A stretch of 64,000 nucleotides of DNA from the NCBI GenBank assembly GCA_019752115.1, contig JAIEMN010000022.1:1-64000 (forward strand), given 5' to 3'. Shown here in pieces: positions 7,383-17,019 of this stretch. Within the stretch, counting starts at the first letter, position 1, and the number at the start of each line of letters is the position of its first letter. This DNA is from Gemmatimonadaceae bacterium. Its GTDB lineage: Bacteria > Gemmatimonadota > Gemmatimonadetes > Gemmatimonadales > Gemmatimonadaceae. Position numbers and translations under genes: made by a program. The notes below the pieces were generated by a model. The model did not search any database. It saw only the letters and a list, made by a program, of their open reading frames with translations, and had not been told where the DNA came from.

Positions 7383-9860
7383 ATGATTACCTTGTCAGAG
7401 GCGACGGCTCGCTTTCGAGCGTTAGCAACCGCTGGCGACATTATCAACCGGAAAACAGGAGCGAAAGGGCCGTTTGCGGCCTCTCGTATCGCTCCGATCC
7501 TGTCTAATGTGACCGCCGCGGTTCGATACGCCGCCTACCGCATTCACGGCCGAGAGTTCTCCGACGCCGAGCTTCAGCAAGTGGATCTGGAGCCCCTCTG
7601 GTCAGCACTGCCGCAATTTGCCTATGAGGGTGCTCAAGCACCAGGCAACGAGCGCTCAGATCCCGCCAAGGAACGGGCCAACGTACGACTCTTCGTGAGC
7701 GCGGTGACAGGTCGTGATATCGAACGTACACCGCAGCCGGTATGTGAAAACCGGGTACCCGAGGATTGGCGCCAACTTTACGAAGCGATAGTCCAAGCCG
7801 AGGCAAATGAACAGATCAAGCACGGGACTGCAAAGGGTTATCGACGCGGCATCCTTCGCCTCGCGCAGTTAGCTCTCTTACACGGAGTGACTCGCCCAGA
7901 GGATCTGCCGGCCGAGGCGGTGCATATCTATCAATGGGGAGTGCAGTCAGGGTGGCGACGAAAGGAGATTGACCTTGCACTCAGCTCGTACCGACGTGCC
8001 GCGGAGCTGATCGGCGCCAACCACCTACCACGCGCCTATGAGTTAGTTCGTCGAGACGGGTTGGGGATCAAGAGCCTGCCGGACTACCCGGAACGACTGC
8101 TGGCGGCTGGCTATGTTGGAGATCCACGAACTATTACGACTCTAGACGCAATCAAACTATTGGCACCGCTCTTGGGAACGTCGCTAGAGCGAGTTCTGGA
8201 TGGCGCACAACATCGTGGACTATCGCCGGGGTGGGTGTCAGCGCGAGTGGACATGGCGAGTTGGGTGGTGGCCACACTGATTCGAGAGCGCGCCGATATT
8301 CCAGCCGAACTCACAACGCTTAAATGGATGGATCTATGGCTGCAAACGCGTCCGACTGAGGTCCGCTCTGATGATGAGCGCCGCGCACAACTTGCCGATT
8401 ATCTCGGATCCGACAGTGCCGGTGATCTGACACTGGAGCATCGCTCCTTGATGCGCCTTCTCCTTGAAGCATCTGCCGCCCGATCGTACGCGAACAGCCC
8501 GCTCACGTTGGCGAACCCTGCCCATGAACGTGACGTCGTTCCGGTGTACACCGAAAAGCTCCAGGCGCATCTTGAGTCAGCGTGGATGGTTACCTATGCC
8601 TTCTTTGGGGACGTAATTCAGAAGAAGAAGCCCGAGCTCTGGGCACGGGTACGTAATGAGTATGAAGCCATTGTACGGCATATCGGCGAGTACAATCGTC
8701 CTCGAGCTCTGACCGGCCGCAAGAATAAGGCCTCCCTGCCCATCTCGTGGCCGCAAATGATGTGCATGGGCCTCCCGTTCCTCATGCAAGAGGCTTACGA
8801 GGCGCGCCGGGCCATAAATGAACGACTCTATCGCGTTGGGAACGTCGACTCGCGCGATAGCGGTCGACTAGTAGCCAAGTACTGTGAGGCGCTTCGGCGA
8901 TGGATGGTGACACTAATCCTCACAGACGACGGACTCCGAATTAAGAACTACGCCGGTGCAATGCTCGGAGAGCAGATCATTCCTACGTGGGAGCGGGACA
9001 AGGATGGGCGCATTTGCGGATTGCTCAAGCTATCGACCCGGTGGAGTGGACTCGATCCACAGTCCGTCCGCTTGAAAGTGACCAGCAAGGCCAAGGAGAC
9101 GAATGAGCGGCGACGGGATATTACCCCGGCATTCCTCGATCCAATTCTCGCCTTTGACTATCTGACTCTGGCGCGACCACGAGCCTTGGCGGACGCCGGC
9201 CTGCTCAATTCTGTTGAGGACTATAAACCGGATACCGATTGCTGGTCATTCTTTGTCACGCCGCGTCCGCGAGCAGCCCAAGTGTCAAAGTATGTGGCGC
9301 AACAGAACCTTAATGAGTCGGCTTTGGTGATGGCCGCCGAGCCAGCGTCATTCAGCAAACCAGCGCCTCCAGATTGGCGAGGAAACTTTAGCGAAGACAT
9401 GCTCTCGAACATCTACGGCGAGGCTATGCATCGAGTCTGCACAAAAGTACTGAAGCGCGACCTTCCAACGTACGACTCCCCCGATCTCACCGATCGTTAT
9501 CGTAGCATATTTTCGGCTCACATTACTCGGACAGAGATCGCCTGCTACTGGGGTGGCATTCGACAGGATTGGACGACAGCGATGTGGCTCACCAACGATG
9601 AGGAGCATACGCTTCGCAAGCATTACCATCAGCTACAAGCCGCGTTTGAACGACACCGCAATGCGCGTAGCTGTGAGAATCCGCGATGGTTTGACGCTGT
9701 GGTTGATCGGGCGCTCGGCAACTATCCTGAAGACGACTGGATGGCATTCTGGCGATCCTTTGATCCCCATCACCCAGATGCATGCCTCCAGCGAATGCTG
9801 GAGAAGACAGAGAGCCGACGACCGACTAACCGCATGAAGAAGGGCAAGGCTAGCCCCTAG
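7383..9860 (+). CDS. Large atypical tyrosine recombinase / integrase
   Basis: An 825-residue protein whose C-terminal third carries a tyrosine recombinase signature. R519 lies in DDGLRIKNYAGAMLG (first catalytic Arg), a candidate beta-hairpin Lys in the LKVTSKAKETNERRRDI segment, then H713-I-T-R716 and Y748 in HTLRKHYH. The H-to-Y distance of 35 residues equals that of XerD. The usual LGH before the nucleophile is replaced by LTND, as in other very large recombinases of this type. The roughly 500-residue N-terminal part is much longer than in phage integrases and presumably includes core-binding and extra DNA-binding regions. ATG at 7383. It is followed after 63 bp by a zinc-ribbon gene. It is the likely mobilising enzyme of the surrounding island. 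Confidence 0.75.
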   Translation: MITLSEATARFRALATAGDIINRKTGAKGPFAASRIAPILSNVTAAVRYAAYRIHGREFSDAELQQVDLEPLWSALPQFAYEGAQAPGNERSDPAKERANVRLFVSAVTGRDIERTPQPVCENRVPEDWRQLYEAIVQAEANEQIKHGTAKGYRRGILRLAQLALLHGVTRPEDLPAEAVHIYQWGVQSGWRRKEIDLALSSYRRAAELIGANHLPRAYELVRRDGLGIKSLPDYPERLLAAGYVGDPRTITTLDAIKLLAPLLGTSLERVLDGAQHRGLSPGWVSARVDMASWVVATLIRERADIPAELTTLKWMDLWLQTRPTEVRSDDERRAQLADYLGSDSAGDLTLEHRSLMRLLLEASAARSYANSPLTLANPAHERDVVPVYTEKLQAHLESAWMVTYAFFGDVIQKKKPELWARVRNEYEAIVRHIGEYNRPRALTGRKNKASLPISWPQMMCMGLPFLMQEAYEARRAINERLYRVGNVDSRDSGRLVAKYCEALRRWMVTLILTDDGLRIKNYAGAMLGEQIIPTWERDKDGRICGLLKLSTRWSGLDPQSVRLKVTSKAKETNERRRDITPAFLDPILAFDYLTLARPRALADAGLLNSVEDYKPDTDCWSFFVTPRPRAAQVSKYVAQQNLNESALVMAAEPASFSKPAPPDWRGNFSEDMLSNIYGEAMHRVCTKVLKRDLPTYDSPDLTDRYRSIFSAHITRTEIACYWGGIRQDWTTAMWLTNDEEHTLRKHYHQLQAAFERHRNARSCENPRWFDAVVDRALGNYPEDDWMAFWRSFDPHHPDACLQRMLEKTESRRPTNRMKKGKASP

Positions 9861-9923
9861 ACAGGGGCTGGGCGGTGAAGGCAAGGTCGACGAGAGCCTT
9901 CATTTACGTCGACTTATCCTCCT

Positions 9924-10268
9924 ATGCCTCGCCCACCTGCTCGCATGTATCGCCGCGAGTTTGAGCAGCTCGCCGGCATCAGTAAGACTCGTTACTTTAG
10001 CCTGTTGGGCGACCCGTTACTGAGGCATCGCCTTGATGCTGGCAAGGATGAGAATGGCTGCTTCGTCAATCGACGAAAGGCAGAGCGGTTCATCAAAGAG
10101 CTGCTTCAGAAGCGGGAGGCTGCACGGCTTCGTGTGCGTGAGAATCTTGGAGCATATGCGTCGAAAGATGCCCCGCCGCGCGGCCGCCCCTGCCCTACGT
10201 GCGGACGTCGAATCACCAGAAAGCGAACTACGTGTCGACATTGCGGCGAATTTGTCGATGCAGTATAG
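9924..10268 (+). CDS. Small zinc-ribbon DNA-binding protein, recombinase partner
   Basis: 114 residues. The N-terminal half (REFEQLAGISKTRYFSLL, then a DENGCFVNRRKAERFIKEL segment) resembles a small excisionase-like or helix-turn-helix fold. The C-terminal half has a zinc ribbon, CPTCG - 10 residues - CRHCG, rich in Arg/Lys. It lies 63 bp after the large recombinase on the same strand, so it is probably cotranscribed and may act as a recombination directionality or accessory factor. ATG at 9924; no strong ribosome binding site is seen. The function is inferred from context and zinc ligands only. Confidence 0.6.
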   Translation: MPRPPARMYRREFEQLAGISKTRYFSLLGDPLLRHRLDAGKDENGCFVNRRKAERFIKELLQKREAARLRVRENLGAYASKDAPPRGRPCPTCGRRITRKRTTCRHCGEFVDAV

Positions 10269-10841
10269 CCGCGCTCTACGCAGCCGACCGGGTGGGAGCG
10301 GTCGTAACGTAGCCTCTGCAATACGCCGCTGGGGAGCATGGGAGTCTCTCGTTTGGGGGAATCGTTTGCAACTTAATGTCCGTTTTAAGAAATCGTCCAC
10401 GACTCTGCGGGTTGCGTGCTCGACCAACGAGTCACACCAAGCCACCACAGTGAGGACGCGTGGGTTTTCCATGCCGCCGGCCCCAAGTTCGCCAGGCCAA
10501 TCGCGTCAGCCGTTCAAGACAGTTCGCGCGCTCGGACGTCGGCTCCCCCCGAAATGGCGTGATACGTCCATTCAGGTATGGCGCAACTCCAGAATCTAGT
10601 CCGGCCTGTGCTTTAGAGGCTTAGCGCCTCTCTGCTGCTCATGAAAGCCTTGCTCCGAGAGGTTCCGCGGGATCGCGTCGCGACTATCGGGTGGAGACGT
10701 ATTGGATGAACGCGACTATAGCCGGCATAATGATGTGATTGTAATACGAAGGCACTAACCGGGAATTCCATCGGCTCATCCGGGGTATGACGTGCTGGCG
10801 ATGCTCCCGGCCATAGATGCTTTCAGGCTGAATGCGTATAG
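10269..10841. other. Convergent intergenic region
   Basis: About 570 bases between the plus-strand recombinase pair and the 3' end of the minus-strand defence operon. No convincing gene was found. A short inverted repeat (AGAGGC / GCCTCT around 10614-10631) could end transcription from either side, but it lacks a strong T tract. Confidence 0.4.
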
Positions 10842-13800
10842 TCACGCAATTTCGCAGGTCTCCGCGAGATACAAACGCTGGCGAAGCGCGTATGCCAGCC
10901 TTGTTTCCACGTACTCAGGAAATGTCTTGGCGACGGAAGCGAGAAACTCGGCGCACGCTGACGCGCGCTTCGAGAAAAAGCCCAAGTGTACGGCCGCTTC
11001 AAACGAGGCCACGTGAAGTGCAGCAACTGCGCCTCCGTCGGGATGGTCGCCACGCCGGAGCCACTCACGGGCTAGCACGCATTCGCGCCGTACGTTTGGT
11101 GGCAGTAACTCGAGATCCGCAGGACTGCAGGGCGCATTCCGAGCGAGCGTAATGATCCAGGCATTCTTCTGGGGATCTCCAGAATTCCACCAGCTGCGCA
11201 CCTCAAGGAGCCCACGTGCGCGTCCGTTTATTGAGAGCACTGATGCCTCGATCCTTCTTAAGCTCCTAAGGACAGAGTTAAGCGACCGAATCGACGCATG
11301 TCGCGCTCGCGAACCCAGCAGATCCTCAAACGTAAGGGGAGCATCTGAAAACACTCCCGACATTTCGGCAAAGCGCTCTCGCGACCACGGTGAGCGATCG
11401 CTTGAACACTTCAACAGACGTAAGAGCGTCGGCCCTTCGTCTGGCCACTCGCGCAGGTCGCCTCCACCGATCACGTACGCCATCAATCGCGCGCTTGCGC
11501 GTACGACCACCGATCTTGATCCGGCTAATGCAACTGCCTCATCTGCCCCTCGCAACCATTGCTCACCGGGGAGTGCCAGCGTTCGTATCAGCGCCTGCGC
11601 TGCGCGGCTGTCGCAGCGATCAGAACCGAGTAGCGTCATCGCCGCGCTTACGGCAGCGCCGGGGCTTCGGAGCGTTGGAGTCGGATAATCAGAGCGCACC
11701 AATATCCGGAGCAGATGCTCTCGCTCGTCCTCAGGCTCTCCAAAGTCCTCGATTCGCTGTGGCCATGGGATCTCAATATGTGCGGGCGCGGAGCTCTCCA
11801 GCTTGTGGAACTCACCATTCGCATCATGGAGCACCAGCTCAACGCTGTATCGACCAGGCAGCAGGCGCGTGCAAGCGACGTTACCCTCAGCGCCCTGCTC
11901 GTGCAAGTACTCAATGACCGGACGGGTCCAAGGACGGTCCAATGAGGCGATTTGGAGTGCTCGGCCTGCAAGCCTTCGGCTATCCGAGAGTCGAAAATGA
12001 AGCCATCGGTCCGTGGGGGTACCGGAAAGAGTTACCGCTTCGAGAGTCACTGAAATTGACTCCTCGAAGCGAGCTAGCAGTGACGAACGTTCTCGCCAAT
12101 GGAGAATCACATCGAAGTACAGATTCTCATCGGAGATCGCATCAGCGATGACACTGGAGAGGTCAACGCAGGTGATCGGCCCCGACTTGACCTGAAACTT
12201 GCTTGAACCGCCGCCATTCCCCTGAACCAACTCGATCTCAGCCGCGCTATTGAACTCAGATAAGTCCAAGATTAGCTGAACATTCGGAACTGTCTTTGCA
12301 GAATACGTAGCTGTGATGGCGGTGCTGTCGAATTGCGAGAATCTGGACTCGCTCACGATTCGCCAGCGAACGATCGGCAGTCGCAGCTGTACTGAGAGGT
12401 ATTCGCCGCCCGAACCGACCGTGAATGTCTGGCGCGCGTTGTCAGCACTTATGCTCAGCGGCCATTCTCTAGAGAATCCATCCATCACCCAACACCCTGG
12501 CCCGATCTCAATGCGCACGTCGGTGCTCTCCCCGGGCATCAAGGCATGTGAAGGCCCTAAAACCTGAATTCGGGGAGCAATGGCGCACGTGTACCTGATG
12601 CTCTCCCCCATAGGTCCAAGCATCCGGAGCGTCAGCGCCGGCATGAACTTCCCGCCGAGTAAACTGGCGATTTGTCTTGAGAAGGCATCGGGTGTAGCGG
12701 CCGGCTGTAGGGACGCGATTACGCCCGTGCCTTGCCTCACCACAATACGCCACAGCGACTCAGCACCATCCTCCCACGGGACAGCGCGGAATATCGGCGG
12801 ACCGTCCAGTATCGGATGGCCCTCTGCAGTCGAGACGAAAGGCACTTCGTTTTCAACATTGAGCGCCCTTCTTGACTGCCTACCGAGGTTAATCCGAAAT
12901 CGATCGAGCCCCAAGGCACCGGTTAACGTCGCGCTCCCGCCGAGTTCCAAATGGTGAACCGTCCACCCGTCCCATCCTTTTGAGCGAAGCTCATAATGCT
13001 GAACTACACGTACCTCGTCATCGCTAGACTCCAGCAACGTTGGCGCAAGCACGACAACACTCGAAACAGGGCAGAACCTACCGTCATTAATCTGCTCGCC
13101 ATTGTCCAAGCGGAACACCAGAAACGGTCGCTCCTCCGTGACGCCCGCAACACCCGAGTGATGCATGCTCCCGTCATCCGCGCTCATATAAGTAACGCGC
13201 CAACGCGGCGCGGGCTGGATAAGGAGGGCTGCATCCGCTCCGCCGGTTACCGTGACCTGCGTGGATGTTCTTCCGGAGTTCTGGTGAATAACCTCTACCG
13301 GTGAGTACCTCTCGTTCGAGGGGATTTGCAGTTCCGGACCCGACAGCGCTTCATACCTGAACAAGAGGCGGGGACGCGGACACATTCGAAGTACGCGCGT
13401 GCCGCTGTCCAGACTTGCTTGAAGGCGTCGGTACTCCTGTACCACGTACGACGGAAGGCCGACCTCTGCCGCCAGATCAGCGCTCGCCAATGCACCGTCT
13501 GCGGCCTCTGGCAATTCCAGAACGCGCTCGAGAAAGTCCGCACCGATACTCCCGGAGGAGCACAGAAAGCGCACTATCGGGCGATCGAGCTGCACTCCGA
13601 GTTGTGCCCCGTCGCGAAGAAGGTCGATAATCTCCTGTTCGTCCCCAAACCCACGTGCTCGCGCCTGATGCACTAGGCGAAAGAGATCGCCTAGGCAGTA
13701 GACCGGCACCCCACCGTGCGCAAGGACGCGTGAAACATAGCGAGACGCGGACTGCTCATCGAACGCGCGAAAGGTCTCTAGTCCTAAGCTTGCAATTGCG

Positions 13801-14111
13801 AATTCAAATGCTTTGCCGACTTCCCATCCACCACTATGCGGCAGTCTAATCCGGCCCCACAGGTCACCCTCATGGTATTCAAAGACTCCCTCCGCCGCGA
13901 TTGCGACAGAAAGGAGCGCAGGATAGTGGGAGGCGAGCAACATGTAGTTGGCTCCGCACTCATGCTCGATGACGCCAAGCACGCGCTCAAGCACAGCATC
14001 ACGAAATGACTTGTCGATCCCTATTTCGAAAATGAGCCGACGACCGGCAAGAGCATTGCGCAATTCGGTCTCAGCATTTGCTGCTGAATCTGCAAGCGTA
14101 ATCTCAGCCAT
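10842..14111 (-). CDS. Large protein of unknown function, last gene of DISARM-like operon
   Basis: 1089 residues from ATG at 14111, seven bases after the upstream stop; a TTG at 14141 overlapping that gene is less likely. No family recognised. The N-terminal 250 residues look alpha/beta. A long central region (about 270-800) is dominated by short alternating beta-strand patterns (TYMSADDGSM, VVVLAPTLLES, YSVELVLHDANGEF), like stacked immunoglobulin-type domains. The C-terminal 250 residues are helical and Arg/Leu-rich. No Walker, nuclease HKD, methyltransferase or membrane motif is seen, so it is not the phospholipase-D protein DrmC. Its place at the end of a drmA-drmB operon suggests a structural or target-recognition role; that is inference. 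Confidence 0.75.
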   Translation of the reverse strand: MAEITLADSAANAETELRNALAGRRLIFEIGIDKSFRDAVLERVLGVIEHECGANYMLLASHYPALLSVAIAAEGVFEYHEGDLWGRIRLPHSGGWEVGKAFEFAIASLGLETFRAFDEQSASRYVSRVLAHGGVPVYCLGDLFRLVHQARARGFGDEQEIIDLLRDGAQLGVQLDRPIVRFLCSSGSIGADFLERVLELPEAADGALASADLAAEVGLPSYVVQEYRRLQASLDSGTRVLRMCPRPRLLFRYEALSGPELQIPSNERYSPVEVIHQNSGRTSTQVTVTGGADAALLIQPAPRWRVTYMSADDGSMHHSGVAGVTEERPFLVFRLDNGEQINDGRFCPVSSVVVLAPTLLESSDDEVRVVQHYELRSKGWDGWTVHHLELGGSATLTGALGLDRFRINLGRQSRRALNVENEVPFVSTAEGHPILDGPPIFRAVPWEDGAESLWRIVVRQGTGVIASLQPAATPDAFSRQIASLLGGKFMPALTLRMLGPMGESIRYTCAIAPRIQVLGPSHALMPGESTDVRIEIGPGCWVMDGFSREWPLSISADNARQTFTVGSGGEYLSVQLRLPIVRWRIVSESRFSQFDSTAITATYSAKTVPNVQLILDLSEFNSAAEIELVQGNGGGSSKFQVKSGPITCVDLSSVIADAISDENLYFDVILHWRERSSLLARFEESISVTLEAVTLSGTPTDRWLHFRLSDSRRLAGRALQIASLDRPWTRPVIEYLHEQGAEGNVACTRLLPGRYSVELVLHDANGEFHKLESSAPAHIEIPWPQRIEDFGEPEDEREHLLRILVRSDYPTPTLRSPGAAVSAAMTLLGSDRCDSRAAQALIRTLALPGEQWLRGADEAVALAGSRSVVVRASARLMAYVIGGGDLREWPDEGPTLLRLLKCSSDRSPWSRERFAEMSGVFSDAPLTFEDLLGSRARHASIRSLNSVLRSLRRIEASVLSINGRARGLLEVRSWWNSGDPQKNAWIITLARNAPCSPADLELLPPNVRRECVLAREWLRRGDHPDGGAVAALHVASFEAAVHLGFFSKRASACAEFLASVAKTFPEYVETRLAYALRQRLYLAETCEIA

Positions 14112-14118
14112 ATGAGCT

Positions 14119-15828
14119 TTACTCTTTACGCTCGCTCTCAACCTTGGTTTGGGTGTTCCGCTTCACTCGCTTATTTGCTGGCGCGCGGTTGGCAGTGGAT
14201 TGCGTTGACCAGAACTCGAGTAGCCGTTCAACCCCTGCCTGGAGAGATGCGCTGGTGATCGCGTCGGAGAGGAAAAGCGATACAGAAATACCTGCCGAAT
14301 CAGCGCTGAGATCGTACACAAGACCAGCGCGACCGATGGCTTCTGAGATCTGCATCCTAGCGGACGCTGTCTTCGGCGACGCGATGGATAGCGTCAGCCG
14401 CACGAGATCTTGAGATGGGAACAGGAACGCCGGCGCGACCATTTGCGCAGCGAGCGTAATCGAGTTCCCATTGCGTTCGACCAAAATGGCGGGACCGTTG
14501 TCAGAGGCACCGATCTGCAGCCCGGCCTCGTTCGCGGCAACCGCGAATCGCTCATACCACTTCGGCATCCCGACTTCTGAGCGCCTAACCACGCGACCGA
14601 AAAGACTGAGTGCTCTAAAGGCAGTGCCATTCTCATATAGAGTTGATGCTCCACTCTCGACTCGAGCGCCATACCCAATCGCCTCGGCAAGCTGCCCTAG
14701 ACCCCAAAGTCGTTCCTTCGTACTGGCCTTTATGTCCCTTGGCAGAGCAAAGATCCCCTCTAGATAGCCAGCCAAGAACATTGCGAATGTCGCAACATGA
14801 CTCCCTACGCGTCCTCCACGAACCGCCGTCGCGGCAAGCTTCTCGACTGATGGCGAGCGCAGGAACGCCGTCACCCCACGTAGAACAATAGCACCGCCAT
14901 CCTGCAAGAGCTCTCGATTACCACCAGGATGCAATGACACCAGTGGCTTAGCGGCGGCAATAAACCGATCCAAGCCGGCAAGGTCGGCTAACCGCCCCGT
15001 CGAGTGCACATCCGCATAGATCGCATCCAAGAACTGAATGGGCTCAAAACCTGTTTGGGCCGAAATTGAGCCTAGTCTCCGAAGAACAGCGACCAAAACC
15101 TCACTTGAGAGCTCGTCAACGGATTCAACGCTGAGGGAACTGCCGAGCGCCAGCCCGAGCATGATGTCTGCATCCTGTCCTCCCACGGAGGCACCGAGAG
15201 CGTTCCAGACATCCTCCGCACGCTCGCGAGACAGAAGGCCAGCGTCGATCGCTGCGAGAATTCCTGCGACTGCCCCAGCGCATTTTTCGGGTCTACGATC
15301 GACCGCCGCTTCACGTGGGGTGCTTAGGATCTCATAGTTCGCCTGCGCAGCACTCACACTTGAAAACAAATGCGGCTCAACGCGAAACTCGACTCCGTCC
15401 AGTACCACATCCGGAAATTCACTAATACGCGCGATAAGCTGGTCACGATACTGTCGCGATCTCACCGAGACAGCAGAGATCTTACTCAACGGTATTGGCA
15501 AACGGACCGCGCCGGCATTAACCGAATCCCGGCCTAAGCTTGTTACGTCAATGGTAAAGACAAATAGCTCACCGCTGTCACTCACGATCCCGCGTGACTC
15601 TGCTAGCTGAGCGGCAGGAACTCCGTCTATCCAGCAGGGAATGTCCGCCCCAGGACGCCAAACGTTTAGCGACGGCATGATCGCGCCGCCGCTTAAGGCG
15701 AGAAGCGCCTCAGTTTCGGGCAGGCAAACGAAGACGTGCAACACCTCCGTTCGCTTCGAAGCGTTGCGGGGCCGCCTCTTGGCCTTGGGAGCCTCCGAGT
15801 TGCCTACGGCAGCTTTCGATTCTTTCAC
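14119..15828 (-). CDS. Protein of unknown function (569 aa) in DISARM-like operon
   Basis: 569 residues. GTG start at 15828 with GGAGAG upstream, directly abutting the stop of the UvrD-like gene. Both ends are highly basic and low in complexity (KAKRRPRNASKR near the start, ANKRVKRNTQTKVESERKE at the end), suggesting nucleic-acid contact. The middle is alpha-helical and Ala/Leu/Ser-rich. No ATPase, nuclease or methylase motif is visible and I recognise no family. It is tightly coupled to the genes on both sides, so it probably works in a complex with the downstream 1089-residue protein. It could be a diverged equivalent of an uncharacterised DISARM accessory protein. Confidence 0.75.
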   Translation of the reverse strand: MKESKAAVGNSEAPKAKRRPRNASKRTEVLHVFVCLPETEALLALSGGAIMPSLNVWRPGADIPCWIDGVPAAQLAESRGIVSDSGELFVFTIDVTSLGRDSVNAGAVRLPIPLSKISAVSVRSRQYRDQLIARISEFPDVVLDGVEFRVEPHLFSSVSAAQANYEILSTPREAAVDRRPEKCAGAVAGILAAIDAGLLSRERAEDVWNALGASVGGQDADIMLGLALGSSLSVESVDELSSEVLVAVLRRLGSISAQTGFEPIQFLDAIYADVHSTGRLADLAGLDRFIAAAKPLVSLHPGGNRELLQDGGAIVLRGVTAFLRSPSVEKLAATAVRGGRVGSHVATFAMFLAGYLEGIFALPRDIKASTKERLWGLGQLAEAIGYGARVESGASTLYENGTAFRALSLFGRVVRRSEVGMPKWYERFAVAANEAGLQIGASDNGPAILVERNGNSITLAAQMVAPAFLFPSQDLVRLTLSIASPKTASARMQISEAIGRAGLVYDLSADSAGISVSLFLSDAITSASLQAGVERLLEFWSTQSTANRAPANKRVKRNTQTKVESERKE

Positions 15829-17013
15829 CTATCTCTCCAAGACCTCGTAGAGCGCCTCGGCAGGCGCTGGTAAGTGCCGTCGGACCATATCAGGATCGGA
15901 AACGAAGCAGAGCTGCAGGTACTCGCGTGCTCGCGAACATGAAACATACATGTTCATCTTGAACTGTTGTTCTCCTGAGCCCTCCGCAGAGGCCAACAAA
16001 AATGGGTCGACCACTACTACCGCATCGAATTCAAGTCCCTTTACGCTCGGCCTAGAGAGCACCGTCACCGTATTAGAGTAGTCAAACTTCAGGTCCGACG
16101 CCTTCAACGACTCGTCCTTGTAGGAGTACGACTGCACCACGACATCGTCGTCACTGGCATAGCGCTCCTGAAGCTGGCTGTAGATGTACTTTCTAGTTCG
16201 GTCCTTGGGACATACGATTCCGACGTCCCAATTACGGTCGCGCGCCTCCTCGATCAATTCAATGATCGATTCGAGCATGGCTGGCTGTCCTCGATGAAAC
16301 GAGACCACCGGCTTGGGTCCCTCGCGACTAGGTGCGCGTGGAATTCCGCTCCTTAGGCCGCAGTAGTAGTGCGCGGCGAACCTGGCGATCTGCTTCGTAT
16401 TGCGATAGTTCCTGCTCAACTCAAACACTCGCTTCTCACCTAATAGCGCTAGAGCTTGCCGAATATCTGCTATCGTCGAGTTCTGCTCGGTCAGCCGCTG
16501 GTTTTCGTCCGCGAAAACGGATAGCGCCGGCGCACTTGCATCAGACCACACGAGCCGAAGGAGCATCGCGAGCGTGCCATACATCGCTGGAGGAAAATCC
16601 TGCCCCTCGTCGACAATGAGATGTCCCCAGTTTGCCCGTTCCGCCCTGCCGCCAGCCGCTACGCGCTGGACCGACGCGGCAATCGCCCCCCAGTCATGAA
16701 CATGTGGGGCAATCATTGGCGGGCTGCCTGCGCCCATTCGCCTAAACCACCGCGTGGCCCAAGAGTGCATCGTAGAGACGTCGATGTCCTTGGCATGGCT
16801 ATTATTCGCGCCGGCGTAATTTGCGAGCACGGAGCTGAACATGATCAGGGACGGCGACTGCCCAAGTTTCCTTAGGTACGTGGCACGATGAAACGCCATC
16901 ACAGTCTTGCCGGTACCCGGGGGGCCGACCACAAGGATGGAGCCATCGGGCGGGGCTCCCTGATAGATCGATCGCTGTTCATCGTCGAGATCAGCAAACC
17001 TCGGCATCTTCAC
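15829..17013 (-). CDS. UvrD/Rep-like SF1 ATPase in DISARM-like operon
   Basis: 394 residues, short for a helicase of this type. Walker A GPPGTGKT at residues 30-37, Walker B LIVDEGQDF at 132-140, motif IV RNYRNTKQIA at 201-210, motif V KGLEFDAVVVVDPF near 320 and motif VI YVSCSRAREYL near 360 are all present, so a minimal 1A/2A core is complete. The large 1B/2B insertions of UvrD are mostly missing. GTG start at 17013, with a GGAG sequence nine bases upstream that overlaps the stop region of drmB; ATG at 17007 is an alternative. It is followed without gap by the 569-residue gene. A UvrD-like ATPase is not one of the classical DISARM core proteins, which makes this arrangement noteworthy. Confidence 0.85.
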   Translation of the reverse strand: MKMPRFADLDDEQRSIYQGAPPDGSILVVGPPGTGKTVMAFHRATYLRKLGQSPSLIMFSSVLANYAGANNSHAKDIDVSTMHSWATRWFRRMGAGSPPMIAPHVHDWGAIAASVQRVAAGGRAERANWGHLIVDEGQDFPPAMYGTLAMLLRLVWSDASAPALSVFADENQRLTEQNSTIADIRQALALLGEKRVFELSRNYRNTKQIARFAAHYYCGLRSGIPRAPSREGPKPVVSFHRGQPAMLESIIELIEEARDRNWDVGIVCPKDRTRKYIYSQLQERYASDDDVVVQSYSYKDESLKASDLKFDYSNTVTVLSRPSVKGLEFDAVVVVDPFLLASAEGSGEQQFKMNMYVSCSRAREYLQLCFVSDPDMVRRHLPAPAEALYEVLER

Positions 17014-17019
17014 AAGTCA

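Noticed and set aside
10033-10599. A 188-codon frame running through the zinc-ribbon gene and beyond
   Set aside because: It overlaps the better-supported zinc-ribbon gene in another frame and has noise-like Arg/Ser-rich composition.
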